64,000 nucleotides of DNA from Rhodanobacter sp. B04 (GTDB lineage Bacteria; Pseudomonadota; Gammaproteobacteria; Xanthomonadales; Rhodanobacteraceae), in NCBI RefSeq assembly GCF_002001125.1, contig NZ_MUNV01000018.1:48240-112239 (forward strand). The letters run 5' to 3'. The notes beneath the pieces were generated by a model. The model was not told the DNA's origin. It saw only the letters and a program-made list of their open reading frames with translations, and did not search any database. This document shows positions 47,878-57,816 of this stretch, piece by piece. The translations under genes were made by a program, and so were the position numbers. The stretch's first letter is position 1, and every line of letters starts with the position of its first letter.

Positions 47878-48819
47878 ATGAACCACGAACTGGAACCCGC
47901 CGCCGATAACGCCGACGGCCTGCCGCATGAAGATTTTCGCTGCGGCCTGGTCGCGCTGGCCGGACGCCCCAACGTGGGCAAGTCGACCCTGCTCAATGCG
48001 CTGATCGGCTTTCGCCTGTCGATCGTCAGCCCGCGACCGCAGACCACCCGCCATCGCATCCTCGGCATCGCCAACAGCGAGGCCGGGCAGATCATGTACG
48101 TCGACACGCCCGGCCTGCACCGCGGCGCCAAGCGGGCGATGAACCGCAGCCTGAACCGCGCCGCGCGCTCGGCGATCAACGATGTGGACCTGGCGGTACA
48201 GGTGATCGAGGCAGGTCGCTTCACCGACGAGGACGAGGCGCTCTACGCCGCGCTGGTCGAGCAGTCGTCGCCGCGGTTCCTGGTGATCAACAAGGTCGAC
48301 CTGAACAAGGACAAGACCGTGATGCTGCCGTTCGTGGCCGAACTGGTGGCGAAGCACAGCTACGACGAAATCCACTACGTCAGCGCGCTCAAGGCGCAAG
48401 GCTTGAAGGAGCTGGAACAGGCGATCCTGAAGCGCCTGCCGGTGCAGCCGCCGGTGTACGGCGAGGACGAGATCACCGACCGCAGCGAGCGCTTCCTGGC
48501 CGCCGAGATGGTGCGCGAGCAGCTGATGCTGCGGCTCGACCAGGAACTGCCGTATGCCACCACGGTGGAGATCGAGCAGTTCAGCGACCGCCCGGACGGC
48601 ATCGCCGAGATCCACGCGATCATCTGGGTCGAGCGCGACGGCCAGAAGGCCATCGTGATCGGCAACGGCGGCGCCCAGCTCAAGGCGATCGGCACCAGCG
48701 CGCGGCGCCACATGGAGCGCATGTTCGAGCGCAAGGTGTTCCTGAAGCTGTGGGTGAAGGTGCGCGAAGGCTGGGTCGACGACGAGAACATGCTGAAGAA
48801 GTTCGGCTATACCGATTAG
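47878..48819 (+). CDS. era: GTPase Era
   Basis: Era is a GTPase that binds 16S rRNA and assists 30S assembly. The 313-residue protein has G1 [13 protein letters not shown]3 [11 protein letters not shown]4 [10 protein letters not shown] and the C-terminal KH domain ([19 protein letters not shown]). ATG 47878 is chosen for the family N-terminus; it is slightly long before G1. A 118-base spacer separates it from rnc, longer than in E. coli. Confidence 0.96.
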   Translation: MNHELEPAADNADGLPHEDFRCGLVALAGRPNVGKSTLLNALIGFRLSIVSPRPQTTRHRILGIANSEAGQIMYVDTPGLHRGAKRAMNRSLNRAARSAINDVDLAVQVIEAGRFTDEDEALYAALVEQSSPRFLVINKVDLNKDKTVMLPFVAELVAKHSYDEIHYVSALKAQGLKELEQAILKRLPVQPPVYGEDEITDRSERFLAAEMVREQLMLRLDQELPYATTVEIEQFSDRPDGIAEIHAIIWVERDGQKAIVIGNGGAQLKAIGTSARRHMERMFERKVFLKLWVKVREGWVDDENMLKKFGYTD

Positions 48820-48886
48820 GAGCGAGAAGTGAGAGACAGAGCAAAAAGAATGGTAGCGGTACAGGAAGTATCGCCGCCGCTTTTCT

Positions 48887-48914
48887 CTCGCTCCTCGCTC
48901 CTCACTCCTCACTC
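48887..48914. repeat. four tandem 7-bp repeats before recO
   Basis: Two copies of CTCGCTC and two of CTCACTC lie head to tail in the era-recO spacer. The start of the spacer (48819-48837) is roughly complementary to them (AGGAGCGAG). This looks like a mobile or slippage-prone repeat; no function is evident. Confidence 0.7.
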
Positions 48915-48924
48915 CTGATTTTTC

Positions 48925-49638
48925 ATGCGCCTCGAACAGCAACCGGCCTTTGTCCTGCACGCGCGGCCGTATCGCGAGACCTCGCTGCTGCTGGAATGCC
49001 TGACCCGGGAACACGGTCGGCTGGGCGTGGTGGCGCGCGGGGTGCGCGGTGAGCGCAGCCGCCTGCGGCGCGCCCAGCTCGAACCGTTCCAGCCGCTGGC
49101 GCTGGACCTGCTGCTGCGCGGCGAGCTGGCCACGCTCACCGCGGTCGAGGCGGTCGGCATGCCGTTGCGCTTGACCGGCGACGCCGGCCTGGCCGGGCTC
49201 TACCTCAACGAACTGGTGGTGCGCCTGACCGAGCGGCAGGATCCGCTGCCGCCGCTGTTCGATGTTTACGGGCAGACGCTCGCGCGGTTGGCCGGCGACG
49301 AGTCGTTGGCGTGGAGCCTGCGCCGCTTCGAACGCGACCTGCTGGAGGCGATCGGCTATGGCCTGCAGCTGCACTACGAGTCCGATAGCGGCGAGCCGCT
49401 GGAGTCCGGTGCGCATTATCGCTATCTGGTCGAGCAGGGCGTCGTGCGTTGCACGCCAGGCCATGCGCAGGCGCTGCGCGGCAGCGACCTGCTGGCCCTG
49501 GCGCAGGATCAACCGCCCGATCATGCCGGCCTGAAGAGCCTGCGCAACCTGATGCGCGAAGTGATCCGTTTCCACCTCGGTGGCGGCGAGCTGCGTGCCT
49601 GGCGCGTGCTGGCGCTGGCCATGTCACATCGCAGATAG
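48925..49638 (+). CDS. recO: DNA repair protein RecO
   Basis: RecO helps RecFOR load RecA on gapped DNA and anneals strands. The 237-residue protein starts MRLEQQPAFVLHARPYRETS and has the OB-fold N-domain (GRLGVVARGVRGERSRLRRA). The helical C-terminal domain shows LYLNELVVRLTERQDPLPPL. It ends the lepA-recO block. A pdxJ gene does not follow here, unlike in E. coli. Confidence 0.94.
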   Translation: MRLEQQPAFVLHARPYRETSLLLECLTREHGRLGVVARGVRGERSRLRRAQLEPFQPLALDLLLRGELATLTAVEAVGMPLRLTGDAGLAGLYLNELVVRLTERQDPLPPLFDVYGQTLARLAGDESLAWSLRRFERDLLEAIGYGLQLHYESDSGEPLESGAHYRYLVEQGVVRCTPGHAQALRGSDLLALAQDQPPDHAGLKSLRNLMREVIRFHLGGGELRAWRVLALAMSHRR

Positions 49639-49646
49639 CCGCGCGG

Positions 49647-50384
49647 CTAGCGCTCCAGCGCCTGCAAGGTCGTCAGCAGCGTCTTGCGGAAGCGGGTCAG
49701 CGCGGCGGGGGTCGCTTCGCGCTCCGCCAAGCGCTGCTGCAGCCATATCGTCTGCACCGACAGCGCGGCCGCGCCGCAGAAGCCGCAGGACGAACGCAGC
49801 CGATGCAGACGCTCGCCAAAGCCGAACCGATCCCGGCTCAGCGGCTCCAGTTCCTGTTCCAGCAGGATCAGTTCCTCGCGCAGCAGTCGCCGCAGCGCCA
49901 GCATGGTGGCGGCGTCGCCGGTGCTGGTGAGTGCGGCCTGGTCGTCGAGCACGCAGGCGTCGGACCGTTCCGGCTGAACCAGCATCAGCACGCGCCGCAG
50001 GTCGGCCATGCTGCAGGGCTTGAGCAGAATCTCGGTGAAGCCGGCGGCGAGCAGCGACTGGCGGTCGCGCGGCGCCAGTTCGGCGGTGGTGGCCACGGCG
50101 ATGCATTCGGCCGAACCGGCCTGCGGGTTGCGCCGCAGCGAGGTGAGAATCTGCAGCGCACCGGCTCCCGGCATGCGGCAGTCCAGCAGCAGCAGGTCGA
50201 ATACCTCGGCGCAGGCGTGCTGCAGGGCCGCGGTGCCGTCGGCACAAGCCTGTGCCTGGGCGCCCAGCGAGCGCAGGCCATCGCACAGGAAACGGCAACT
50301 GGCAGCGTCATCGTCGGCCACCAGCACCCTTGGCGACAGGTACGGGACAGGTGCGATGAAGGGTGTATCCGGTTGGGTCGGCAT
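49647..50384 (-). CDS. orphan response regulator with C-terminal Hpt domain
   Basis: The 245-residue protein has a receiver domain (about residues 18-135; VLVADDDAASCRFL, phosphoacceptor Asp in LLLLDCRMPGAG, Lys in ILLKPCSMADLR). A short helical Hpt-like domain follows, with ERLHRLRSSCGFCGAAAL aligning to the Hpt HxLK motif and keeping the His. No output domain or neighbouring histidine kinase is seen, so it would act as a phosphorelay intermediate. It is convergent with recO and divergent from ydbH. Confidence 0.78.
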   Translation of the reverse strand: MPTQPDTPFIAPVPYLSPRVLVADDDAASCRFLCDGLRSLGAQAQACADGTAALQHACAEVFDLLLLDCRMPGAGALQILTSLRRNPQAGSAECIAVATTAELAPRDRQSLLAAGFTEILLKPCSMADLRRVLMLVQPERSDACVLDDQAALTSTGDAATMLALRRLLREELILLEQELEPLSRDRFGFGERLHRLRSSCGFCGAAALSVQTIWLQQRLAEREATPAALTRFRKTLLTTLQALER

Positions 50385-50429
50385 GACGAAATCGTTGTCG
50401 TTCAGCTTTATTTGGCAGAATGGCGCGAC

Positions 50430-52451
50430 ATGCGTTCCACATCAAGCCATCTTTTGCTGTGTTGCTGCCTTCTGCTGGGACTCGGCTGGGTGGCGCCTGC
50501 GCGTGCGGATGTGCTGCTGACGGCCAGGTCGGTCAACGTGCCTGGCGCCCATCTGCAGCAGGTGACGGTGAGGATCGCCGAAGAGGCCGGCGGCGGGTTG
50601 CACCTGCGGCTGAGTGCGGCGCAGGCGGACGTGCCGGCGATGGGTTGGCAGCGGCTTGGCCTGACGCTCGACGGCAACCTGCAGCGCGACGAGCGCCTGC
50701 GCTGGCTGTTCGACGGCAACGTGCGCCTGGCCGGGGCACCGGGCGGTGCGCTCAGCGATGCCCGCGTGAGCATCCAGTTGAGCGAGTCGGCCAATACGCT
50801 CCTGGTCGATCTGCTGCAGGGCAAGGCGCAGGCCAACACGGCGTTGCCGCTGGATCAGCTCAGCCATGCGCAGATCAGCCTGAAGAATCTTCCCGCCGGC
50901 TGGCTGCAGGGCCTGCTCGCTACGGTCTGGGCAGGGCGCTCCACCGGCGGCCGGCTCGATGCCGAGCTGGCACTGGACGTGCGCGATACCGGCCTGCAGT
51001 CCTCCGGGCAGTTCACCCTCAATGGCGTCGGCTTCGATACGCCGACCGGCACGCTGGCCGGGCAGGCGATGAACGGCAATGGCCGGTTCAGCCTGGACAC
51101 CACCGTGGCGCCGGCCGCGATCGATCTGGACGCCAGCCTGCGTGGCGGCGAGTTGCTGCTGGGGCCGCTCTACGCGAAGTTGCCGGATCACACCGTGCAA
51201 TTGGGCCTGCATGCCAGCATGCAGAGCGGCGCATTCGACGTGCACCACCTGCGGGTGAGCGATGCGGATGCGCTGCAGCTCGACGGCGCGCTTGCATGGA
51301 ATGCCAAGGGCGAACTGAAGACGCTGAAACTGGATCACTTCCACGCCAGCTTCCCGACGGCTTACCAGCGCTATGGCCAGGCCTGGCTGAATACCCTGGG
51401 CTTGCAGGGCATGAACATCGCCGGCCAGTTGAACGGGAGCCTTGAGCTGCATGAGGAGGGCCTGCGCAGTTTTGCGTTCGACACCGACGGCCTGAGCATG
51501 GCCGATGCGAACGGGCGACTGGCGGTCGAAGGCTTGCGCGGCGGCCTGGACTGGTCGGCCCAGGGTGACCGGCCGGCAACCACGCTCGGCTGGCGCAGCC
51601 TGCAGTTCTACCGCATAGCCAATGGCGCCGCGCAGTCGCAATGGCAGAGCCGCGCCGGCACGCTCGGCCTGCGCCAGCCGTTCGAGGTTCCCGTGCTGAA
51701 GGGCCAGCTGCGTGTCGGCGAGCTGGACTGGCGTCCGGCGGCGGCGAAAGGGCAGCGGCTGGAGACCTCGCTGGTGCTGACCGGCGTCGACATGGCGGCG
51801 TTCAGTCGTGCGATGGGCTGGCCGGCCTTCCCCGGCACCCTGGGCGGGGCCATTCCCGCGCTGCGCTGGGTCGACGACCGCTTCGAGCTGCAGGGCGGCC
51901 TGTCGGCCAACGTGTTCGGCGGTTTCGTCGACATCACCCGGCTCTCGCTGCAGCAGCCGTTCGGGGCCAGCCCGGTCTTGAGCGGCGACCTCACGCTGAA
52001 GCAGCTCGATCTGGGTGTCGTCACCAGCGTGTTCGATTTCGGCAATATCACCGGTCGCATGGACGGTTCGATCGACGATCTGCGGCTGGTCAACTGGAAC
52101 CCGGTCGCGTTCAAGGCGAGCCTGCTTGCCGACGGCGGCGGGCGGATCAGCCAGCGTGCCGTGAACAACCTGACCTCGGTCGGTGGCGGCAGCCTGGCGG
52201 GCGGGCTGCAGGGGGCCATGCTGAAACTGTTCAAGACGTTCGGCTACAGCCGGATCGGTCTCAACTGCAGCCTGCAGGGCACGGTCTGCCAGATGAGCGG
52301 GCTGGGGGCCAGCGGCGGCGGTTACACTATCGTCGAAGGGAGTGGTTTGCCCCATTTGCAGGTGATCGGCCATCAGACCCAGGTCGACTGGCCGACGCTG
52401 GTGCGGCGGCTGCGCGATGCCATCAACGGCACCGCTCCGGAAGTCCGCTGA
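50430..52451 (+). CDS. ydbH: AsmA-like intermembrane lipid transport protein YdbH
   Basis: YdbH is one of the AsmA-like proteins (with TamB and YhdP) thought to bridge inner and outer membranes for phospholipid flow. The 673-residue protein has an N-terminal signal/anchor (LLLCCCLLLGLGWVAPARA), long repetitive beta-rich sequence and a C-terminal part (DITRLSLQQPFGASPVLSGD, ASGGGYTIVEGSGLP). It is shorter than E. coli YdbH (about 880 residues). The next gene is a YnbE/YdbL homologue, which supports the name. The ATG at 50430 is chosen; upstream in-frame sequence is antisense to the REC-Hpt gene. Confidence 0.8.
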   Translation: MRSTSSHLLLCCCLLLGLGWVAPARADVLLTARSVNVPGAHLQQVTVRIAEEAGGGLHLRLSAAQADVPAMGWQRLGLTLDGNLQRDERLRWLFDGNVRLAGAPGGALSDARVSIQLSESANTLLVDLLQGKAQANTALPLDQLSHAQISLKNLPAGWLQGLLATVWAGRSTGGRLDAELALDVRDTGLQSSGQFTLNGVGFDTPTGTLAGQAMNGNGRFSLDTTVAPAAIDLDASLRGGELLLGPLYAKLPDHTVQLGLHASMQSGAFDVHHLRVSDADALQLDGALAWNAKGELKTLKLDHFHASFPTAYQRYGQAWLNTLGLQGMNIAGQLNGSLELHEEGLRSFAFDTDGLSMADANGRLAVEGLRGGLDWSAQGDRPATTLGWRSLQFYRIANGAAQSQWQSRAGTLGLRQPFEVPVLKGQLRVGELDWRPAAAKGQRLETSLVLTGVDMAAFSRAMGWPAFPGTLGGAIPALRWVDDRFELQGGLSANVFGGFVDITRLSLQQPFGASPVLSGDLTLKQLDLGVVTSVFDFGNITGRMDGSIDDLRLVNWNPVAFKASLLADGGGRISQRAVNNLTSVGGGSLAGGLQGAMLKLFKTFGYSRIGLNCSLQGTVCQMSGLGASGGGYTIVEGSGLPHLQVIGHQTQVDWPTLVRRLRDAINGTAPEVR

Positions 52452-52498
52452 CCGAAGCTGCCTGCTTTTCCCATGTGTTTTGACTGCTGGAGTCTGTC

Positions 52499-53104
52499 AT
52501 GCGCAAGCTCGTCTACCTGATCCTGACGTCGCTGGCCGTGGCCCTGGTCGGCTGCGTCACCATCAACGTGTATTTCCCGGAGGCCGCCGCGCAGAAGGCC
52601 GCCGACCAGTTCATCGGCAATGTGCTGGATGGCGCCGCGCAGCCTGCGACGCCGGCGCCGCAGCCCGCGCCTGCCAAGCGCGGCAGTGGCAGGCAGCCGT
52701 CCGCGATGCTGCTCGACCTGCTGATTCCCGCCGCATATGCCGCCGATACGCCGAACATCCTCATCCAGACCGGCACCAGTGAAGCGATTCGCGGGCGCAT
52801 GCGCGAACGCTTCCAGGGCGCGCTCGGCGCGCTGCTGGACAGCGGTGCGGTCGGTTTCACCAGCGACGGCATGGTGGTGATGCGCGATGCGACGAAAGTG
52901 CCGCTCAGCCAGCGCTCGCAGGCCAGCGCCACGGTGGCCGACGAGAACCGCGACCGTGCCGCGCTCTATCGCGAAATCGCCAATGCCAACAACCATCCCG
53001 AGTGGGAGTCGCAGATCCGCGCCGCCTTCGCCAAGGGCTGGATCGAAAAGGCGCATGCGGGTTGGTATTACCAGGATGCCGGCGGCGCCTGGCAAAGGAA
53101 GTAA
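52499..53104 (+). CDS. ydbL: YdbL (DUF1318) domain lipoprotein, YnbE-like N-terminus
   Basis: The 201-residue protein has a lipoprotein signal with a LVGC lipobox (Cys18), a short VTINVYFPEAAAQKAAD segment like YnbE, a Pro/Ala-rich linker and a C-terminal DUF1318 domain. The latter holds ASATVADENRDRAALYREIA and FAKGWIEKAHAGWYYQDAGG. In E. coli the YnbE lipoprotein and YdbL are separate; here they appear joined in one chain. It follows ydbH by 47 bases and likely assists the YdbH bridge. Confidence 0.78.
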   Translation: MRKLVYLILTSLAVALVGCVTINVYFPEAAAQKAADQFIGNVLDGAAQPATPAPQPAPAKRGSGRQPSAMLLDLLIPAAYAADTPNILIQTGTSEAIRGRMRERFQGALGALLDSGAVGFTSDGMVVMRDATKVPLSQRSQASATVADENRDRAALYREIANANNHPEWESQIRAAFAKGWIEKAHAGWYYQDAGGAWQRK

Positions 53105-53189
53105 GCGCTGGCGCCAGGCGATGGGCGGTGCTCGGGCCGATCTGTGATAATTGGCGGCCAGCCAGCACGGCCTCATTCGTCCAAGCCTC

Positions 53190-54530
53190 ATGTCCCGATC
53201 CAACTCCGTTCCGTCGACTCCCTTCGAAGCCCACATCACCGACCTCAGCCATGACGGTCGCGGCGTGGCCCGTATCGACGGCAAGGCGGTCTTCGTCAGC
53301 GGCGCACTGCTGGGCGAACAGGTGCTGGCCAGGCTGCGCAAGCGCCATCGTCATTTCGACGAGGCCGAAGTCGTCGAGCTGATCACCCGCTCGCCGCACC
53401 GGGTGGAGCCGCGTTGCCGGCACTTCGGCGAGTGCAGCGGCTGCTCGTTCCAGCACCTGGACGCCGAATCGCAGATCGCCACCAAGCAGCGCGTGCTGGC
53501 GGAGAACTTCGAGCGCATCGGCAAGGTGGTGCCGCAGTCGTGGCTGCCGCCGCTCACCGGCGAGCCGTGGGGCTACCGGCGCAAGGGTCGCCTGTCGGTG
53601 CGCAACGTGGTGAAGAAAGGCCGCGTGCTGGTGGGTTTCCGCGAGGAGGAGAACCCGCGTTTCGTCGCCGACATCCAGCAATGCGAAGTGATGCATCCGG
53701 CGCTGGGGCCGAAGATCGGCCTGCTCGCCGAGCTGCTCAACGGCATGGATGCGGCCAACGACATCCCGCAGATCGAGTTTGCCGGCGGCGACGACACCAT
53801 GGCGCTGGTGTTCCGCCACATGCAGCCGCTCAGCGAGCGCGACCGTGCCGCCCTGGTCGCGTTTGCCCAGCAGCACGACCTGGCGATCTACCTGCAGCCG
53901 GGCGGCAACAGCAGCGTGCATCCGCTGTGGCCGGAACAACCGCGGCTGGCGTTCCGCATCGCCAGTGGCGACGCGGACATCGAAGACGTCGAGCTGGAGT
54001 TCCAGCCGCTCGACTTCGTGCAGGTCAATGCCGACATGAACCAGCGCATGATGGCGCGCACGCTGGAGCTGCTCGACCCGCAGCCGACCGACCGCATGCT
54101 CGACCTGTTCTGCGGCCTCGGCAACTTCACCCTGCCGATCGCCCGTCGTGTCGCTGAGGTAGTCGGCGTCGAAGGCGAGCACGGCCTGGTCGAGCGTGCC
54201 GCGCAGAACGCCGCGCGCAACGGCATCGACAACGCGCGCTTCCACGTGGCCAACCTGTTCGAGGACCAGCGCAGCGCCGACTGGGCGCGCCAGCCGTGGG
54301 ACAAGCTGCTGCTCGATCCGCCGCGCGCCGGTGCCGACAAGGTGCTGGACTACCTGCCGCACAAGCACACCCGCCGCATCGTGTACGTGTCCTGCCATCC
54401 GGGGTCGCTGGCGCGCGATGCCGGCATCCTGGTGAACCAGCACGGTTTCAAATTGAAGTCGGCGGGTGTGATGGACATGTTCCCGCATACCGCACATGTC
54501 GAGTCGATTGCATTGTTCGAGCGCGACTGA
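53190..54530 (+). CDS. rlmD: 23S rRNA (uracil(1939)-C5)-methyltransferase
   Basis: RlmD methylates U1939 of 23S rRNA using SAM. The 446-residue protein has an N-terminal TRAM domain (ITDLSHDGRGVARIDGKAVF), the iron-sulfur Cys set (CRHFGECSGCSFQHL plus CEVMHP) and a SAM-binding domain (LDLFCGLGNFTLPIA, LLDPPRAGAD). The catalytic Cys is in VYVSCHPGSLARD. The ATG at 53190 begins MSRSNSVPSTPF. It is followed by a CYTH gene after 9 bases. Confidence 0.95.
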   Translation: MSRSNSVPSTPFEAHITDLSHDGRGVARIDGKAVFVSGALLGEQVLARLRKRHRHFDEAEVVELITRSPHRVEPRCRHFGECSGCSFQHLDAESQIATKQRVLAENFERIGKVVPQSWLPPLTGEPWGYRRKGRLSVRNVVKKGRVLVGFREEENPRFVADIQQCEVMHPALGPKIGLLAELLNGMDAANDIPQIEFAGGDDTMALVFRHMQPLSERDRAALVAFAQQHDLAIYLQPGGNSSVHPLWPEQPRLAFRIASGDADIEDVELEFQPLDFVQVNADMNQRMMARTLELLDPQPTDRMLDLFCGLGNFTLPIARRVAEVVGVEGEHGLVERAAQNAARNGIDNARFHVANLFEDQRSADWARQPWDKLLLDPPRAGADKVLDYLPHKHTRRIVYVSCHPGSLARDAGILVNQHGFKLKSAGVMDMFPHTAHVESIALFERD

Positions 54531-54539
54531 GTCGAACGC

Positions 54540-55061
54540 ATGGGCATCGAAATCGAACGCAAGTTTCTTCTCGCCAGCGACGGCTGGCGCGCGGCCATCG
54601 CGCGCAGCGAGTCGATCGCGCAGGGTTATCTGGTCGGTGCACAGGCATTGCGCGATGGCAATGCGCGTGCTTCGGTACGCGCACGGCTTGCCGGCGAGCA
54701 GGCGTGGTTGAACATCAAGGCCGCGACACCTGGCATCGCACGGGCCGAGTTCGAGTATGCGATACCGGTAGCTGATGCCAGGGTCCTGCTGGCCACGCTG
54801 TGCGATGGCGTGCTGGAAAAGGTCCGGCACCATGTCCGGGTCGATGGCGTGCTGTTCGAGATCGACGAATTCCTCGGCGACAACGCCGGGCTGATCGTGG
54901 CCGAGGTCGAGCTGCCGGCCGTCGATGCAGCGTTCCCGCGGCCGCCATGGCTGGGGCGCGAGGTGAGTGCGCTGATGCGCTACTACAACGTCAACCTGAT
55001 CGCGCATCCGTACCGGCAATGGTCGCCGGCCGAGCGCGCCGCCGAGGATGCTGCATGCTGA
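54540..55061 (+). CDS. CYTH domain protein
   Basis: The 173-residue protein is a CYTH/triphosphate tunnel metalloenzyme. The N-terminal IEIERKFLL provides the ExExK motif; later acidic and basic strand residues (VRARLAGEQAWLNIKA, LFEIDEFLGDNAGLIVAEVE) fit the tunnel. Such enzymes hydrolyse tripolyphosphate or nucleoside triphosphates. It overlaps nagZ by 7 bases, so it heads a coupled operon. Confidence 0.85.
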   Translation: MGIEIERKFLLASDGWRAAIARSESIAQGYLVGAQALRDGNARASVRARLAGEQAWLNIKAATPGIARAEFEYAIPVADARVLLATLCDGVLEKVRHHVRVDGVLFEIDEFLGDNAGLIVAEVELPAVDAAFPRPPWLGREVSALMRYYNVNLIAHPYRQWSPAERAAEDAAC

Positions 55062-56067
55062 TGATCGGCGTGGCCGGGCTGCAACTGGCCGAACACGAAA
55101 AACCCTGGCTCACCGCGCCGGGAGTCGCCGGCGTGCTGCTGTTCGCGCGCAACTACCAGTCGCGCGAACAGCTGATCGCCCTGTGCGAATCGATTCGCGA
55201 GACCGGCGGCGACCAGCTGCTGATCGCGGTCGACCAGGAAGGCGGCCCGGTACAGCGCTTCCGCGATGGCTTCACCCGCCTGCCGCCGCTGGCGACCATC
55301 GGCGCGGTCCACGACCGCGATCCCGGCGAGGCGGTGCGCCTGGCCGAAGAGCACGCCTGGGTGATGGCCAGCGAGCTGCGCGCCAGCGGCGTCGATTTCA
55401 GTTTTGCGCCGGTGGTGGACCTGGCCCGCGGCAACGCGGCGATCGGCCTGCGCGCCTTGCATGCCGATCCGGCGGTGACCGCCGAGCTGGCGCAGGCCTA
55501 TGTGCGCGGCATGCACCTGGGCGGCATGGCGGCGGTACTCAAGCATTTCCCGGGGCATGGTTCGGTCGCCACCGATACGCACAAGGCGCAGGCGATCGAC
55601 CCGCGCAGCCTGGAGCAGATCCGCCGCGACGACCTGCTGCCGTTTGCCGAATGCATCGAGGCGCGGGTCGAGGCGGTGATGATGGCGCACGTGACCTATC
55701 CGGCCGTGGACAGCCAGCCGGCCGGCTATTCGAAAGTGTGGATCGAACAGATCCTGCGCGGCGAGCTGGGCTTTGCCGGCGCGGTGATCAGCGACGACAT
55801 CAGCATGGCCGCCGCGGGCGCTGCCGGCAGTGTGGGCGAGCGGGTCAGAGCGCATCTGGATGCCGGTTGTGACCTGGTGCTGGCCTGCTTCCCCGACGTG
55901 GTGGACGAAGCGATCGCTGCGATGCAGGGCGATGTCGCAGCGATGCCGCCGCAGCTTGCCGCCATGCGCGGCGCGCTCGGCGCCAGCTGGGCCAGCCTTA
56001 CCGACAACCCACAGCGCGACCGTTTCGTCGCGCGCATCACGGCACTGAATGCCGAACCAGGAATGGC

Positions 56068-56071
<4 letters not shown>
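55055..56071 (+). CDS. nagZ: beta-N-acetylhexosaminidase (NagZ)
   Basis: NagZ removes GlcNAc from anhydro-muropeptides in peptidoglycan recycling. The 338-residue GH3 enzyme has AVDQEGGPVQRFRDGF, LKHFPGHGSVATDTH (catalytic loop His) and VISDDISMAAA with the nucleophile Asp. The start at 55055 overlaps the CYTH stop; ATG 55061 is an alternative. hpt overlaps its stop by 4 bases. Confidence 0.95.
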
Positions 56072-57371
<1,300 letters not shown>

Positions 57372-57403
57372 GTCCGGGCTGCGCTTTCGGTTGGCCAATC
57401 CGT

Positions 57404-57435
57404 CTTCACATATTGCGTTGCACCTTCACATATTG
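57404..57435 (+). promoter_or_regulatory. direct repeat CTTCACATATTG in the cold-shock gene leader
   Basis: The 12-mer CTTCACATATTG occurs at 57404-57415 and 57424-57435, one 20-base period. It lies about 100 bases before the cold-shock gene start. TTCACA (57405-57410) and CATATT (57429-57434), spaced by 18, could form a promoter. Alternatively the repeat is an activator or repressor site. Confidence 0.4.
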
Positions 57436-57530
57436 ATATTTTCCCCGGGCCAGGGCGGCGAGCCGCAGGGGGGCAAGGGGTTCAGCACACATCCTGGCGC
57501 ACCCATTCCATGGATCCAGAGGTTCACGCA

Positions 57531-57737
57531 ATGCGTTTTGGTACGGTCAAATGGTTCAACGATGCCAAGGGTTTCGGCTTCATCGCGCCTGAGGATGGTG
57601 GGGAGGACGTGTTCGTCCATTTTTCGGCGATCAATTCCAAGGGCTTCCGCAGCCTGCAGGAAGGCCAGCGCGTGAAGTTCGAAGTCACCCAGGGCCCGAA
57701 GGGCGCCCAGGCTTCGGGCGTGGAAATCGCCGCCTGA
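57531..57737 (+). CDS. cold-shock domain protein
   Basis: A 68-residue CspA-family RNA/DNA chaperone. RNP1 is KGFGFIAP and RNP2 is [22 protein letters not shown] is diagnostic. The ATG at 57531 is chosen because it starts the family N-terminus. It follows a 160-base leader, a typical length for cold-shock mRNA regulation, and ends at a strong terminator. Confidence 0.95.
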   Translation: MRFGTVKWFNDAKGFGFIAPEDGGEDVFVHFSAINSKGFRSLQEGQRVKFEVTQGPKGAQASGVEIAA

Positions 57738-57767
57738 TCAACCCGCTCACCATGTAGTGCAAAATGA

Positions 57768-57797
57768 AAACCCCGCATCCTGTGCGGGGTTTTTTGT
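57768..57797 (+). terminator. terminator after the cold-shock gene
   Basis: A perfect 10-bp stem (57768-57777 with 57783-57792) is followed by TTTTGTTT. It lies 31 bases after the stop. Confidence 0.92.
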
Positions 57798-57816
57798 TTC
57801 CCCCGAGGAGCTTGCC

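Noticed and set aside
49449..50429. Long N-terminal extension of ydbH
   Set aside because: The extension is antisense to the REC-Hpt gene and overlaps the end of recO; the ATG at 50430 begins a proper signal sequence.
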